From: Akkermansiaceae bacterium
Lineage (GTDB): Bacteria; Verrucomicrobiota; Verrucomicrobiia; Verrucomicrobiales; Akkermansiaceae
NCBI GenBank assembly: GCA_024233115.1
Contig: JACKQB010000005.1
Location: 1 to 64,000 of the forward strand
Direction: 5' to 3'
DNA length: 64,000 nucleotides
Below the pieces are notes generated by a model. It was given only the letters and a program-made list of their open reading frames with translations, searched no databases and was not told the DNA's origin. Made by a program: the position numbers and the translations under genes. This document shows, piece by piece, positions 7,797 through 15,487 of this stretch. Within the stretch, counting starts at the first letter, position 1, and each line of letters starts with the position of its first letter.

Positions 7797-8579
7797 ATGG
7801 GGATTATCATCATTACAGCCATCTTAATTCTATTACTCATCAACTATTCCAATGGAGGATGGGTTTACGACCTATTTTCAGGAAGTAATAATCATCAAGG
7901 TTATGACCAGCTTCCAGACGCAGGCCTTGAGGAAAAACTTAAATTTAAACATGATGCGGAGTACGTAATAAATCAAATGCCTGACAAGCACTGGGATGTT
8001 TTAAGTAGAAAAAGAAAGCAACTGCTCATCCCTGATGACTACGGATATATAGATAGATCTAAATGGATTAATGAACTTGAATCTTATGTGAATAACAACC
8101 TCGTACACAAAATATTTAAATCCTGGAGCGATGTAGATTTAGCCATTCTCAAAATGAATCTTGATATAATGGATTGCTTGATTTCATGCATGGATCCCAT
8201 AGTGGAAGATCACAGTTATGAGAAGTTAGAGGCGCATTCTAGGCCAAGCGATCCCTACGAATATGAACATTACTGCGCATCATTGTTTGCTAATTCTGGG
8301 TGGACAGCCCGAGTTACGCAAGGTTCTGGTGACCAAGGGGCTGATTTAGTTCTAACCAAGGAGCACCGTGAAATTGTAGTCCAATGTAAGTTATATAACA
8401 GCCCTGTAGGTAATAAAGCTGTTCAGGAAGTTGTGGCCGCGCAAAAGTATTATGGAGCTTATAAGGGCATTGTGGTTACCAACGCAAGTTACACCCCTTC
8501 AGCAAAAAAATTGGCTGCGGCAAATGATGTGATTTTGCTCCATGACACAGAGGTTGTTACACTTAACAAGCTACTCTGA
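7797..8579 (+). CDS. Membrane-anchored Mrr-type restriction endonuclease-like protein, 260 aa (cassette 10)
   Basis: Residues 2-17 are a single hydrophobic anchor. A helical linker with many charged residues follows. Residues about 150-260 form an Mrr_cat domain: YEYEHYCASLFANSGW, then TQGSGDQGADLVL, then IVVQCKLYNSPVGNKAVQEV and GIVVTNASYTPSAKKLA. Asp of GADLV and Gln-Cys-Lys (QCK) fit the PD-(D/E)xK nuclease core. Relatives are DNA nucleases that attack modified or foreign DNA, so a role in phage or plasmid defence is likely but not shown. The N-terminal winged-helix domain of canonical Mrr is missing. The gene is AT-rich compared with the backbone, which suggests separate origin. Confidence 0.8.
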   Translation: MGIIIITAILILLLINYSNGGWVYDLFSGSNNHQGYDQLPDAGLEEKLKFKHDAEYVINQMPDKHWDVLSRKRKQLLIPDDYGYIDRSKWINELESYVNNNLVHKIFKSWSDVDLAILKMNLDIMDCLISCMDPIVEDHSYEKLEAHSRPSDPYEYEHYCASLFANSGWTARVTQGSGDQGADLVLTKEHREIVVQCKLYNSPVGNKAVQEVVAAQKYYGAYKGIVVTNASYTPSAKKLAAANDVILLHDTEVVTLNKLL

Positions 8580-8639
8580 AATGGGTGTTCAATAACCGAT
8601 TTTAAGAGGGTGAGATTGCACAGGTTCTCCAAAAATACG

Positions 8640-8756
8640 GCCGAACAAGGCGCTTCATCCGACCGTTACCCGTTCCCAGGCCAGAAACCATTTCACGGAA
8701 TCAGCCACTGACAGCCTTCGACCTTGTCACACCGGCGGTTGAGCTCTACGTTAGCT
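8640..8756 (+). other. attC: attC10
   Basis: R'' is GCCGAAC at 8640-8646 and R' is GTTAGCT at 8750-8756. Confidence 0.9.
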
Positions 8757-8768
8757 AAGAAAGAATGC

Positions 8769-8796
8769 TGGACGCGATGGAACACGGTGCTACACT
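8769..8796 (+). promoter_or_regulatory. Promoter of toxin-antitoxin cassette 11
   Basis: TGGACG at 8769-8774, a 16-nt spacer and TACACT at 8791-8796 end six bases before the antitoxin ATG at 8803. This is the same geometry as in the other two TA cassettes and predicts a leaderless mRNA. Confidence 0.6.
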
Positions 8797-8802
8797 GGTC
8801 AC

Positions 8803-9015
8803 ATGAGTAAGGCTTCAGATATTTATACTCAGGTTCTCGATTTGCCCGAAGATCAGCGGGCATCGTTGGCCTGTGATATTTTGGACTCGTTGCCAGCCAG
8901 CTTGGTTGACGATGACGATGGTTTGGCAGAGGCCCGCCGTCGATCTAAGGAACTCGATGAGAACCCTGACATAGCCGTCAGCTGGGAGGATATTAAAGCG
9001 TCATTGGGTCGTTAA
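8803..9015 (+). CDS. Addiction-module antitoxin, 70 aa (cassette 11)
   Basis: The sequence SKASDIYTQVLDLPEDQRAS, then LACDILDSLP, and a C-terminal EARRRSKELDENP / SWEDIKASLG segment is typical of the 'putative addiction module component' antitoxins (TIGR02574 / PF09720 type). These pair with ParE/RelE-like toxins. The conserved late motif W-x-x-[IV]-[KR] is present as SWEDIK. The stop codon TAA at 9013-9015 is followed one base later by the toxin ATG, so the two are translationally coupled. It has its own promoter. Confidence 0.85.
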   Translation: MSKASDIYTQVLDLPEDQRASLACDILDSLPASLVDDDDGLAEARRRSKELDENPDIAVSWEDIKASLGR

Positions 9016-9016
9016 G

Positions 9017-9313
9017 ATGCCAGAGCTTTCTCTACACCCTCTTGTCCAGCGTGACTTGCGCCAGATACTTGATCATTACTTCGTCGAAGGTGGTGAGAAG
9101 CTGGCCGATAAGTTTTTCGCAGAAGCCGAGCTTATGGTAGAGCGCATTCGGAATGATCCTGAGCACTTTCATTTTGTCGACGACCATCATCGCAGGGCGA
9201 ACTTTAAGACTTTCCCTCATCATTTCATATTCGAGATTAAGCTCACCGGTCCACGTATAACTGTACTGAGGCATCATAAACGGCATCCCCGGTTCGGCAT
9301 GCGAAGAATTTAA
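9017..9313 (+). CDS. ParE/RelE-family toxin, 98 aa (cassette 11)
   Basis: This 98-aa protein fits the ParE toxin fold: LSLHPLVQRDLRQILDHYF (strand plus first helix), a second helix KLADKFFAEAELMVERI, and C-terminal strands RANFKTFPHHFIFEIK and ITVLRHHKRHPRFG. The HHKRHP motif near the end is common in ParE-type toxins that pair with the antitoxin family found just upstream. ParE toxins block DNA gyrase. The target here is inferred. The gene stops at the edge of R'' (AGCTAAC at 9313). Confidence 0.85.
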   Translation: MPELSLHPLVQRDLRQILDHYFVEGGEKLADKFFAEAELMVERIRNDPEHFHFVDDHHRRANFKTFPHHFIFEIKLTGPRITVLRHHKRHPRFGMRRI

Positions 9314-9430
9314 GCTAACAAGGCGGTGCTGACGACCGTTAACCGTCCTTAGTCCGAGTCCGTTTTACAGTTATGTGATTCACTTGGCCTACGACTGTTC
9401 TACACGCGGCGGCAGACCTCTACGTTCGCC
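9313..9430 (+). other. attC: attC11
   Basis: R'' is AGCTAAC at 9313-9319, an exact partner of the GTTAGCT opening the cassette. R' is GTTCGCC at 9424-9430. Confidence 0.88.
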
Positions 9431-9765
9431 AATAATAATAATTTTCTGAAGTTGGCGGTTCTCGATGCACCATGATGGAAGGTTTCGCTGATGATCGCAG
9501 GTTGCTTGATCCGTCTCTGGTGTCTTGAACGGCATCATCGTGCAGGGCACAGGTTCCGGCTGATGAGATTTTTCAGGTGTCACTTTTTGGGCGCAAGGGT
9601 GTGGTTCGTGCAAGGGTTTCGCAAGATACTGGCACATCGCGTCGATTCACTAAGCGCGGCTTCCTCCGGTGCCAGAAACTTGCTGTCGGCGGTTCTTGGC
9701 GGGGTTGCGAGAGAGCCAGCACGATGCGATCACGAGTCGGCACATCCTGACTATTCAGAATCCCC
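9431..9765 (+). other. ORF-less cassette 12
   Basis: About 335 bp. ORFs of 115-118 aa start here but run into attC12 or beyond and resemble nothing, so I treat the cassette as non-coding. GAGTCGG lies 32 nt before R'' and the end reads CTGACTATTCAGAATCCCC, matching cassette 6. Opening core GTTCGCC and closing core GTCGAAC mismatch at one base, again as in cassette 6. Confidence 0.62.
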
Positions 9766-9884
9766 GTCGAACAAGGCGCTTCATCCGACCGTTAACCGTC
9801 CGAGAGTTTGTTGCGGGCGGCTTGTTTACGACCATTTCAGGTTTTAGACGGTTGACCCACCGGCGGTTGAGCTCTACGTTAGAC
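9766..9884 (+). other. attC: attC12
   Basis: R'' is GTCGAAC at 9766-9772 and R' is GTTAGAC at 9878-9884. Confidence 0.88.
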
Positions 9885-9894
9885 AATAAATATA

Positions 9895-10491
9895 ATGAAA
9901 GAGAAATTCGCGAATCAAGGTGTTTACACCTCAAAGGGTCAACTCTGCATCATGCTGGCCTATTTACTGAAAATGAAAGAGTTCCAACATGGCCCCGAAC
10001 GTCAGGTTTGCATTGAATATATTACTAATAATAAGTGGCTAGATATACAGCAAGAGGATCGGTTGCCGTATCCTTCTGCTAGTGAACCTCGGTGGCATAC
10101 AGCGTTGTCATGGGCTAGAGAGTGCTTAGCTGGCTGTAATTACATAGATAGATCTATTACCAATTCATGGAGACCAACGATTGATGGGATTAATGCAGCC
10201 GTCTACATTTCCAGAGATTTCCAGTCTGGATTTCACGATGTGACAAGATGTTACATGTGGAGCGAATCGTTCAAGAAACTAATGAATAGTGAGTATACTC
10301 CTTCGATTAAAGATGTGAATCGACCACCATATCTATATGAAGATTTCCTGCCCGATGATCGTAAATCTGTAAGAGGAGGTAAGGTTGATAAAGCACTTGA
10401 TGCAATCGAGCAACGTAAAGCTGAACTAGTAGAGCGTGGGCTATATGATTCCGTGAAAGAAATGCTAGATTCATTTAAGAAAGACGTCTAA
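9895..10491 (+). CDS. Winged-helix protein related to the Mrr N-terminal domain, 198 aa (cassette 13)
   Basis: Residues about 50-100 read SASEPRWHTALSWARECLAG, then CNYIDRSITNSWRPTIDGI. This is the pattern of the Mrr_N winged helix: a W/R-rich turn, a recognition helix with WA..CL, then [IV]-x-R-x-x-x-x-x-W-x-[LP]-T-x-x-G. In Mrr enzymes it positions the nuclease on DNA. No nuclease domain follows. The rest is charged and helical with a KALDAIEQRKAELVERGL coiled-coil-like end. It may be a DNA-binding regulator or a partner subunit. The ATG is 10 bp after R', and the stop TAA lies inside the R'' core of attC13. Confidence 0.65.
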   Translation: MKEKFANQGVYTSKGQLCIMLAYLLKMKEFQHGPERQVCIEYITNNKWLDIQQEDRLPYPSASEPRWHTALSWARECLAGCNYIDRSITNSWRPTIDGINAAVYISRDFQSGFHDVTRCYMWSESFKKLMNSEYTPSIKDVNRPPYLYEDFLPDDRKSVRGGKVDKALDAIEQRKAELVERGLYDSVKEMLDSFKKDV

Positions 10492-10604
10492 CAAGGCGCT
10501 TCATCCGACCGTTAACCGTCCGAGAGTTTGCTGCGGGCGGCTTGCTTATGACCGTTTTTGGTTTGCGACAGTTGACCCGACGGCGGTTGAGCTCTACGTT
10601 CGAC
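10486..10604 (+). other. attC: attC13
   Basis: R'' is GTCTAAC at 10486-10492, an exact partner of the GTTAGAC at 9878. R' is GTTCGAC at 10598-10604. Confidence 0.9.
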
Positions 10605-10619
10605 AATAATAAGAAACAC

Positions 10620-11033
10620 ATGAGCTGGGATATATCAGTATATGCATCATCGAAAGCCCCTCAACCTGTTGAGCAGATGCCAGATGATTGGACTGGTGAT
10701 ACTCTTGGGACGAATAGAGAGGTTAGGGCATTGATCTCGGGCTGTTTTCCTTCGGTCGATTGGAGTGACCCATTTTGGGGGATTTTGCGTACCGACGAAT
10801 ATTCACTGGAGTTTAATATGGGGCGATCTGCTCAAGTTGATAGCAGCGATGGATTTATGATTCATGTGAGAGGAGGAGGTGATGCTGTCGCCGCAATGTG
10901 TGCGCTATCGGTAGACACGGGTTGGTATTTGCTCGATTGCTCTCAGTCTGAATGGCTCCACCACTGTGACGATAAGGAAGTGGGTTGGAAGGGTTTTCAG
11001 CAGTATAGAGATCATGTCGCATCTAATCTATAG
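10620..11033 (+). CDS. Hypothetical cytosolic protein, 137 aa (cassette 14)
   Basis: I start at MSWDISVYASSKAPQPVEQ (ATG at 10620). The frame open from 10542 is attC. The protein has no signal or membrane segment. It contains DPFWGILRTDEYSLEFNMG, then GFMIHVRGGGDAVAAM, and ends with a helix. The combination of a short start with W/D, an internal GVL-like strand and an HVRGGGD loop recurs in small proteins of unknown function in other bacteria. I have no name for the family and do not infer a function. No promoter or Shine-Dalgarno sequence is visible. Confidence 0.65.
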   Translation: MSWDISVYASSKAPQPVEQMPDDWTGDTLGTNREVRALISGCFPSVDWSDPFWGILRTDEYSLEFNMGRSAQVDSSDGFMIHVRGGGDAVAAMCALSVDTGWYLLDCSQSEWLHHCDDKEVGWKGFQQYRDHVASNL

Positions 11034-11049
11034 CCCTTCGAATAATGTG

Positions 11050-11168
11050 GTCGAACAAGGCGCTTCATCCGACCGTTAACCGTACGAGAGTTTGCGACGG
11101 GCGGCTTGCTGATGACCGTTTTTGGTTTGCGGCGGTTGACTCGGCGGCGGTTGAGCTCTACGTTCGGC
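11050..11168 (+). other. attC: attC14
   Basis: R'' is GTCGAAC at 11050-11056, matching GTTCGAC at 10598. R' is GTTCGGC at 11162-11168. Confidence 0.9.
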
Positions 11169-11478
11169 CATAATAAGAATGCACGCATTGTGTTGCGTGT
11201 TGCCGCGTTGGTTAGATGAATGGGTTATTGGTTGATCATGGTCATCAGGTTCGATGCTGGATGTTCCCGCTGCCGCGCTCGCTCTACCTTGATCCATCGA
11301 TGTCGGTTTATAGATTGAGGGTGGTTTGATCCATGTTGCCCATCGGTTTTCTCCGTGGTCGTTGCTCTGGCGTTTCTGGCTTCGGTCGACATGCCTGGCT
11401 TTCGCACGCTTGCAGAGACGGTCGGTGTGAATGATGGGGGACGTTTAAGGGAGCCGGGTGGTGTTTGAGAGGATGGTT
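11169..11478 (+). other. ORF-less cassette 15 with 3' motif
   Basis: About 310 bp, nearly identical to cassette 20 over its first 230 bp and clearly related to cassette 19. CGGTCGGTGTGAATG starts at 11419, 60 nt before R''. A minus-strand frame open here is not kept in cassette 19, so I see no conserved protein. Confidence 0.78.
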
Positions 11479-11596
11479 GCCGAACAAGTCGCTTCATCCG
11501 ACCGTTAACCGTCCTCGACTTCACACAGTTTTACAGCAATCATCCGTTCGAGGTTTGTCGCGTTTGACTCACCGGCGGTTGAGCTCTACGTTCGGC
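11479..11596 (+). other. attC: attC15
   Basis: R'' is GCCGAAC at 11479-11485 and R' is GTTCGGC at 11590-11596. Confidence 0.9.
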
Positions 11597-11926
11597 AATT
11601 ATTATGAAGATTGCGACTTAGCATGTTTCGTTTCGGTCACATCGATTGGACATTTGGTGGATTGCGATTTTCGGTGATTGATCGGCACTGCCCGGTTTAG
11701 ATTCTCGTTGATCGATCTGGATATTCTGCAGCCACCTGTCTGATGACTGAGTTGCTCAACCGCTAATTTTAGCATCGCGATATGCTTCGTTCCTGGTTTG
11801 ATCTACATTACGTGTTGTGTATTTCGCGGCGTCATTGATTCACGCGGTGGTTTTCAGCCAGCAACCAACGGTCGGTGTTAATGTTGACTTTGACCCGTTT
11901 CAGGATGGACAGCTTGCCCCGATGAG
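11597..11926 (+). other. ORF-less cassette 16 with 3' motif
   Basis: About 330 bp related to cassette 9 by several blocks. CGGTCGGTGTTAATG starts at 11869, 58 nt before R''. The plus-strand ORF at 11817 runs through attC16 and into the IS, so it is not a gene. Confidence 0.74.
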
Positions 11927-12038
11927 GCCGAACAAGGCGCTTCATCCGACCGTTAACCGTTCTCGACGCGCGCAGTTTAAGAGCGAAAGACCATTTTGGG
12001 TTTCTGACATTTACACACCGGCGGTTGAGCTCTACGTT
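11927..12038 (+). other. attC: attC16, nearly complete (R' split by IS)
   Basis: R'' is GCCGAAC at 11927-11933. The R' core is broken after GTT (12036-12038). Its last four bases, CGAT, are found at 13901-13904 on the far side of the second IS. Rejoined, R' reads GTTCGAT, the exact partner of the ATCGAAC that closes the next cassette. Confidence 0.8.
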
Positions 12039-12273
12039 GATATGGCTGATGATTTGTCAAGTGGGTGTTCTTATATTTATCTAACATGGTTATGGTAGGG
12101 TTGCGATGCTGAGGGTGACGGCAGAATAGAAGCGGGGAACTTGCGGGCGTGGTGTGCATTTCGCGCAGACGTGGTATGCAATAATGCGCGAGCATTATGG
12201 ACGCAGCGCAGCGAAGCCCGAAGGGTGAAGACAGGCAATGCCCTGCCTGTCTGAATCAAATATGCGAGGACTG

Positions 12274-12312
12274 GCCGTGCCCTCCGTAGTCTTGACGAAG
12301 GAGGGGGTTACC
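12274..12312. repeat. Dispersed hairpin repeat (copy in IS)
   Basis: CCGTGCCCTCCGTAGTCTTG followed by ACGAAGGAGGG. A very similar unit occurs in the backbone near 20567-20613, so this is a genomic palindromic repeat family. Confidence 0.5.
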
Positions 12313-12539
12313 TCAGTTTTTTGTCTTCACCGGTGGCCTTTGACTCTCTCTCGAATCGAGCGCTCATCCCGCTTTCGCGAAACTAGCTCATAACGTCATC
12401 GAGTGCCGGCCTTGCGCCTGTTTGTTGATTGTCGCTGTTCCCCGCCTCTGTTCTGCCGTCGGGTTTGTTGATGGGTTTGTCTTTTTCTTTTTGGGTGTGG
12501 AGGTCTCGTCTCCTCCCTGGAGGCGGTCTTTGTTTTTTC

Positions 12540-12573
12540 AAACCGCCCCCCGCCCGGGATTGGGGCGGTTTTA
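12540..12573. terminator. Strong GC hairpin downstream of transposase 2
   Basis: AAACCGCCCC pairs perfectly with GGGGCGGTTT and is followed by TTAAAAAA on the plus strand. It could end transcription entering the element. The minus-strand side has an A-run rather than a T-run. Confidence 0.45.
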
Positions 12574-12595
12574 AAAAATGAAGTCTGCCGGCGGT

Positions 12596-13747
12596 CTAAT
12601 GGCTCTGCATGGTGGCTGCGGATGACCCGGGTATGGCAAGTCCGCACTTGTTTTGAAGTTCCCAGATGAAGGCCGCAAGCTCGCGGGCGACCGCCACCAC
12701 GCATTTGGAGTCGCGCATTCCCCGTGCCCGCAGTGTGCGGTAACGTTTGCAGAGCCTGTTCTGCATACGCCACGAGAGCGCTTTGACTTCCTTGCACTGC
12801 CCAATTTGGCGCGTGGTGAGGGCTCCACTTATTTTGGGTGCCCGGCGGAAGTGCTGGGCACACTCCACCAGCATCCAGCGGACGTGGGCATTGCCGCATT
12901 TGGTGATGCCTCCCTGCCGCCGTTTTGACCCGCTGCTGTGTTCTCCCGGAACCAGGCCGAGGAAAGCCATCAACTTGCGCGGGTGTTCGAAGCGGCGCAG
13001 GTCGCCGAGTTCACTGACGACGGTCATGGCGGCCACTTCCTGGAAGCCTTTGAAAGCCATCAGTGCGCGCACCACGGGCTCCCATTCCCAGTCGGGGAGC
13101 AGTTGCTTGAGTTTGTCGGTGAGGCGCGTGACGCGCTCAATGCAGGTGTCGATGGCCTGCATGTATTCCTCCAACACAACCTTGTGGGCGTCGTTGGGCA
13201 GGGTGAGATCGCGCAGGTATCGCATGTGCGCGGGCGTCCATTTGCTTTTCCCGGAGTAGCTGAAACCGATTCGCAGAAGAAAGGAGTTGAGCCGCTGCTT
13301 GGCGCGGGCGAGGTCGTCGGAGGCGTCGGTGCGGGCGCGGCAGACGTCGCGCACGGCCTCGTCCAGGGCGGGCGGGATACGCACCGGAGTGATGTCGCCG
13401 TTGCGGAATGCCCTGGCGATGAGCTTGGCGTCGCGTTTGTCGGTCTTGATTTTCTCATTGGGTCTACGTTCGGTTTTGGAGGGTGCCATGACAGTGCAGT
13501 CGACCCCGAGCTGGATGAGCCTGCGGGCGAGAACGAAACCGGTCGGCCCGGCCTCGTAACAAACCTTGAGGTCCCGGAGTTTGACTCCGAACTGTTTGGC
13601 GAGTTTGCGTAGGACACGCTCAACCGCGAGGTTGCTGCCGCCGCATTCCCCGTAATAAACGGCTTCACTGCGGGAGCCGCTGAAAGTGTGGGCGATGGCG
13701 ATTGTTTCCTTGTGGACATCGAGTCCGATGTAGTATGTTTTGTTCAT
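12596..13747 (-). CDS. IS110-family transposase of the second IS, 383 aa
   Basis: N-terminal DEDD domain: Asp in YIGLDVHKETI, Glu in VCYEAGPTGFVLARRL, and the Asp pair in KTDKRDAKLIARA. C-terminal Transposase_20 domain: LMAFKGFQEVAAMTVVSELG, then FLGLVPGEHSSGSKRRQGGI and TKCGNAHVRWMLVE. It is full length for the family and has no internal stop. It is clearly distinct from the 379-aa enzyme of the other IS, so two lineages target this array. The ATG at 13745-13747 is preceded by an AT-rich region without a Shine-Dalgarno sequence. Confidence 0.92.
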   Translation of the reverse strand: MNKTYYIGLDVHKETIAIAHTFSGSRSEAVYYGECGGSNLAVERVLRKLAKQFGVKLRDLKVCYEAGPTGFVLARRLIQLGVDCTVMAPSKTERRPNEKIKTDKRDAKLIARAFRNGDITPVRIPPALDEAVRDVCRARTDASDDLARAKQRLNSFLLRIGFSYSGKSKWTPAHMRYLRDLTLPNDAHKVVLEEYMQAIDTCIERVTRLTDKLKQLLPDWEWEPVVRALMAFKGFQEVAAMTVVSELGDLRRFEHPRKLMAFLGLVPGEHSSGSKRRQGGITKCGNAHVRWMLVECAQHFRRAPKISGALTTRQIGQCKEVKALSWRMQNRLCKRYRTLRARGMRDSKCVVAVARELAAFIWELQNKCGLAIPGSSAATMQSH

Positions 13748-13911
13748 GGTGTTATCGTTGTTTGCTTTTGTTAATGACGCTAACGCGCTTAATATGCGGC
13801 TCTGCTCCTACCGGATTAGCCCGCGAGAAACGCGGCAGCGGTAACACCGTCAACTTAACCATTACCGGCTGAATCACCACGAGCTTCAGCCATATAATCT
13901 CGATTATAATA

Positions 13912-14448
13912 ATGAAAAACACTCTGCTGATAACATTTATTGGAGTAGCGGCATGCTCCGAGGAGCCAAAAAACACCCCCGAAACATCTCAAGATGCCTT
14001 ACGGATAGAAGATGTCCGTAAGGTCATGGCGAAGAGTGAGGGTTGGACCACGACCTTTGTTTCGCGGGGAGGAGAATATGCAGGTATGGATTCGGACAGC
14101 TCAATCACTTTTTTTGATGATGGGAAGGTTTCAATGGTGGAATGCGGCGTAGCACCCGTGACCTACAATGGGACTTATACGATAGATGCAGATGGCGTAA
14201 TAACACTCAAGCTCAAGACCTACCCCGGAAGTTGGCCACAGATGATTATTCGTGATGATTCGGGGAAGATTCTTTTGCATCGTTTAGATGGTGCCATAGG
14301 ATTGGAGTTTGGTGGACGGGGAGGTGCCGTTGAGACGCCTGAGATGAAGCCATTTTGGCCTTTCGGGTTGAGCTCTGTATTGTGGCCTGAGCCGAATGAA
14401 GAAGATGATGTTGACAATCTTACTCCTGACTCGCTGCTGCCAGAATAA
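13912..14448 (+). CDS. Putative lipoprotein, 178 aa (cassette 17)
   Basis: MKNTLLITFIGVAACSEEPK has a short basic start, a hydrophobic core and the lipobox GVAAC, so Cys15 is likely lipidated. After a 25-residue linker comes a domain with strands: ITFFDDGKVSMVECG, VTYNGTYTIDADGVITLKL and MIIRDDSGKILLH, the pattern of a small beta-sandwich lipocalin-like lipoprotein. No family name can be given. The cassette originally followed attC16. Its first bases CGATTATAATAATG are the remainder of a GTTCGAT core now cut off by the IS, so any read-through from upstream is blocked. Confidence 0.72.
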   Translation: MKNTLLITFIGVAACSEEPKNTPETSQDALRIEDVRKVMAKSEGWTTTFVSRGGEYAGMDSDSSITFFDDGKVSMVECGVAPVTYNGTYTIDADGVITLKLKTYPGSWPQMIIRDDSGKILLHRLDGAIGLEFGGRGGAVETPEMKPFWPFGLSSVLWPEPNEEDDVDNLTPDSLLPE

Positions 14449-14451
14449 GAG

Positions 14452-14569
14452 ATCGAACAAGGCGCTTCATCCGACCGTTAACCGCCCCACAGTTTGTCGC
14501 GAGTGAGAGGTATCGACCATTCCAGGTTTGTGGCGGTTGACCCGGCGGCGGTTGAGCTCTACGTTCGGC
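14452..14569 (+). other. attC: attC17
   Basis: R'' is ATCGAAC at 14452-14458 and R' is GTTCGGC at 14563-14569. Confidence 0.9.
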
Positions 14570-14576
14570 AATTATT

Positions 14577-14819
14577 ATGAAGATGATATCACGGTTGTTC
14601 TCTAATCAGGCTATTAGCGTTCGCGACGGACAAGCAAGAGCACTGAAGGGGAAGGTTACTAATAAGCTATTAAATGATGTAGCATCGCTTTGCAGGCAGC
14701 ATGAGATCGTCGAATGCGAGATATGGATAGATAATTCGGGGATGCTATCCTTTTCGCATGAGATCCCTGAAGAGCTCTATCAGAGATTCAGGAACACGAT
14801 ATCCATCAATATGCACTAA
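14577..14819 (+). CDS. DUF3634-like protein, 80 aa (cassette 18)
   Basis: The sequence VRDGQARALKGKVTNKLLND, followed by ICE-type linker residues and the end LSFSHEIPEELYQRFRN, matches the pattern of DUF3634, known mainly from Vibrio and Shewanella. The family motif is VxxGxxxxxKGKxPxxF, then FSxxIPxxxxQRFRN. Family members usually have an N-terminal membrane segment, which is missing here. Function is unknown. The ATG is 8 bp after R'. From 14820 to the attC, 119 bp hold nothing recognisable. Confidence 0.72.
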   Translation: MKMISRLFSNQAISVRDGQARALKGKVTNKLLNDVASLCRQHEIVECEIWIDNSGMLSFSHEIPEELYQRFRNTISINMH

Positions 14820-14938
14820 TTTGCTGGGATATTCTTGCACCATTCCATGATAGACCAGATCGTTACATTGCCAGACCTGGTTGGGGCGAATGGTATTATG
14901 GTGGTTCGACGTCCCGAGATCGATTCGCAAAAATAATG

Positions 14939-15056
14939 GCCGAACAAGGCGCTTCATCCGACCGTTAACCGCCCCACAGTCTGCCGCGGGTGAGAGGTAT
15001 CGACCATTTCAGGTTTGCGGCGGTTGACCCGGCGGCGGTTGAGCTCTACGTTCGGC
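14939..15056 (+). other. attC: attC18
   Basis: R'' is GCCGAAC at 14939-14945 and R' is GTTCGGC at 15050-15056. Confidence 0.9.
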
Positions 15057-15369
15057 AATAATAAGAATGCATGCATTGTGTTTCGTGTGTCCGTGTATGT
15101 TAGGCGAATGAGTTTTGGGGATGCTCGTTGTCTTCAGGTTTCGATGACGGATGTTCCTGCTGCCGCATTCGCCGTTGCTTGATCCCTCGATGGAGATGTG
15201 ATGGTTGAGGCTGGTTTGATCCATGTTGCTCATCGGCTTTCCCCATAGTCGTTGGTCTGCGGTTTCTGGCTTCGATGCATGATATGCCAGGCTATCGCAC
15301 ATTTGCAGAGACGGTCGGGACTAATGGTTGGTGACGGTTTTGCGTGCATGCGGTGTTTGCAAGAATGTG
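15057..15369 (+). other. ORF-less cassette 19 with 3' motif
   Basis: About 313 bp, alignable over its length with cassettes 15 and 20, with many substitutions. Shared blocks include GGTTTGATCCATGTTGC and TGCAGAGACGGTCGG. The motif starts at 15312, 58 nt before R''. The substitutions and indels do not preserve any reading frame. Confidence 0.78.
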
Positions 15370-15487
15370 GCCGAACAAGGCGCTTCATCCGACCGTTAAC
15401 CGCCCCACAGTTTGCCGCGAATGAGAGGTATCGACCATTCTTGATTTTCGACTGTTGACCCACCGGCGGTTGAGCTCTACGTTCGGC
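15370..15487 (+). other. attC: attC19
   Basis: R'' is GCCGAAC at 15370-15376 and R' is GTTCGGC at 15481-15487. Confidence 0.9.

Larger units (their letters stand above)
12050..12595 (-). ncRNA. Candidate bridge-RNA region of the second IS
   Basis: Non-coding stretch downstream of the transposase. It holds several hairpins: ATAATGC-GCGA-GCATTAT at 12181-12198, AGACAGGCA/TGCCTGTCT at 12229-12252, and AAACCGCCCC/GGGGCGGTTT at 12540-12571. AGCTCATAACGTCATCGAG (12385-12403) loosely resembles the target GAGCTCTACGTTCGAT. The 167-aa minus ORF at 12396-12899 overlaps the transposase in another frame and looks spurious. RNA limits and strand are inferred. Confidence 0.3.
12039..13900 (-). mobile_element. 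Second IS110-family element, inside the R' core of attC16
   Basis: The element is about 1,862 bp. A perfect 10-bp inverted repeat, ATATGGCTGA at 12040-12049 and TCAGCCATAT at 13886-13895, lies 1 bp from the left end and 5 bp from the right end, the same offsets as in the 1,679-bp element. Removing 12039-13900 restores GTT+CGAT, the core required by cassette 17. The transposase is on the minus strand, and about 555 bp downstream of it is non-coding. The element is unrelated in DNA sequence to the other IS but has the same design. Confidence 0.82.

Noticed and set aside
9491..10016. ORFs of 118 and 115 aa in cassette 12
   Set aside because: Both run into attC12, one on into the next gene. Composition is not protein-like, with no homology that I recognise.
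12037..12098. A separate cassette opening with GTTGATA
   Set aside because: GATATGGCTGA is the left end of the second IS. Its perfect inverted repeat at 13886-13895 shows that the core GTTCGAT was split.
12396..12899. 167-aa minus-strand ORF
   Set aside because: It overlaps the transposase in another frame and is dominated by Arg, Pro and Thr from GC-rich sequence.
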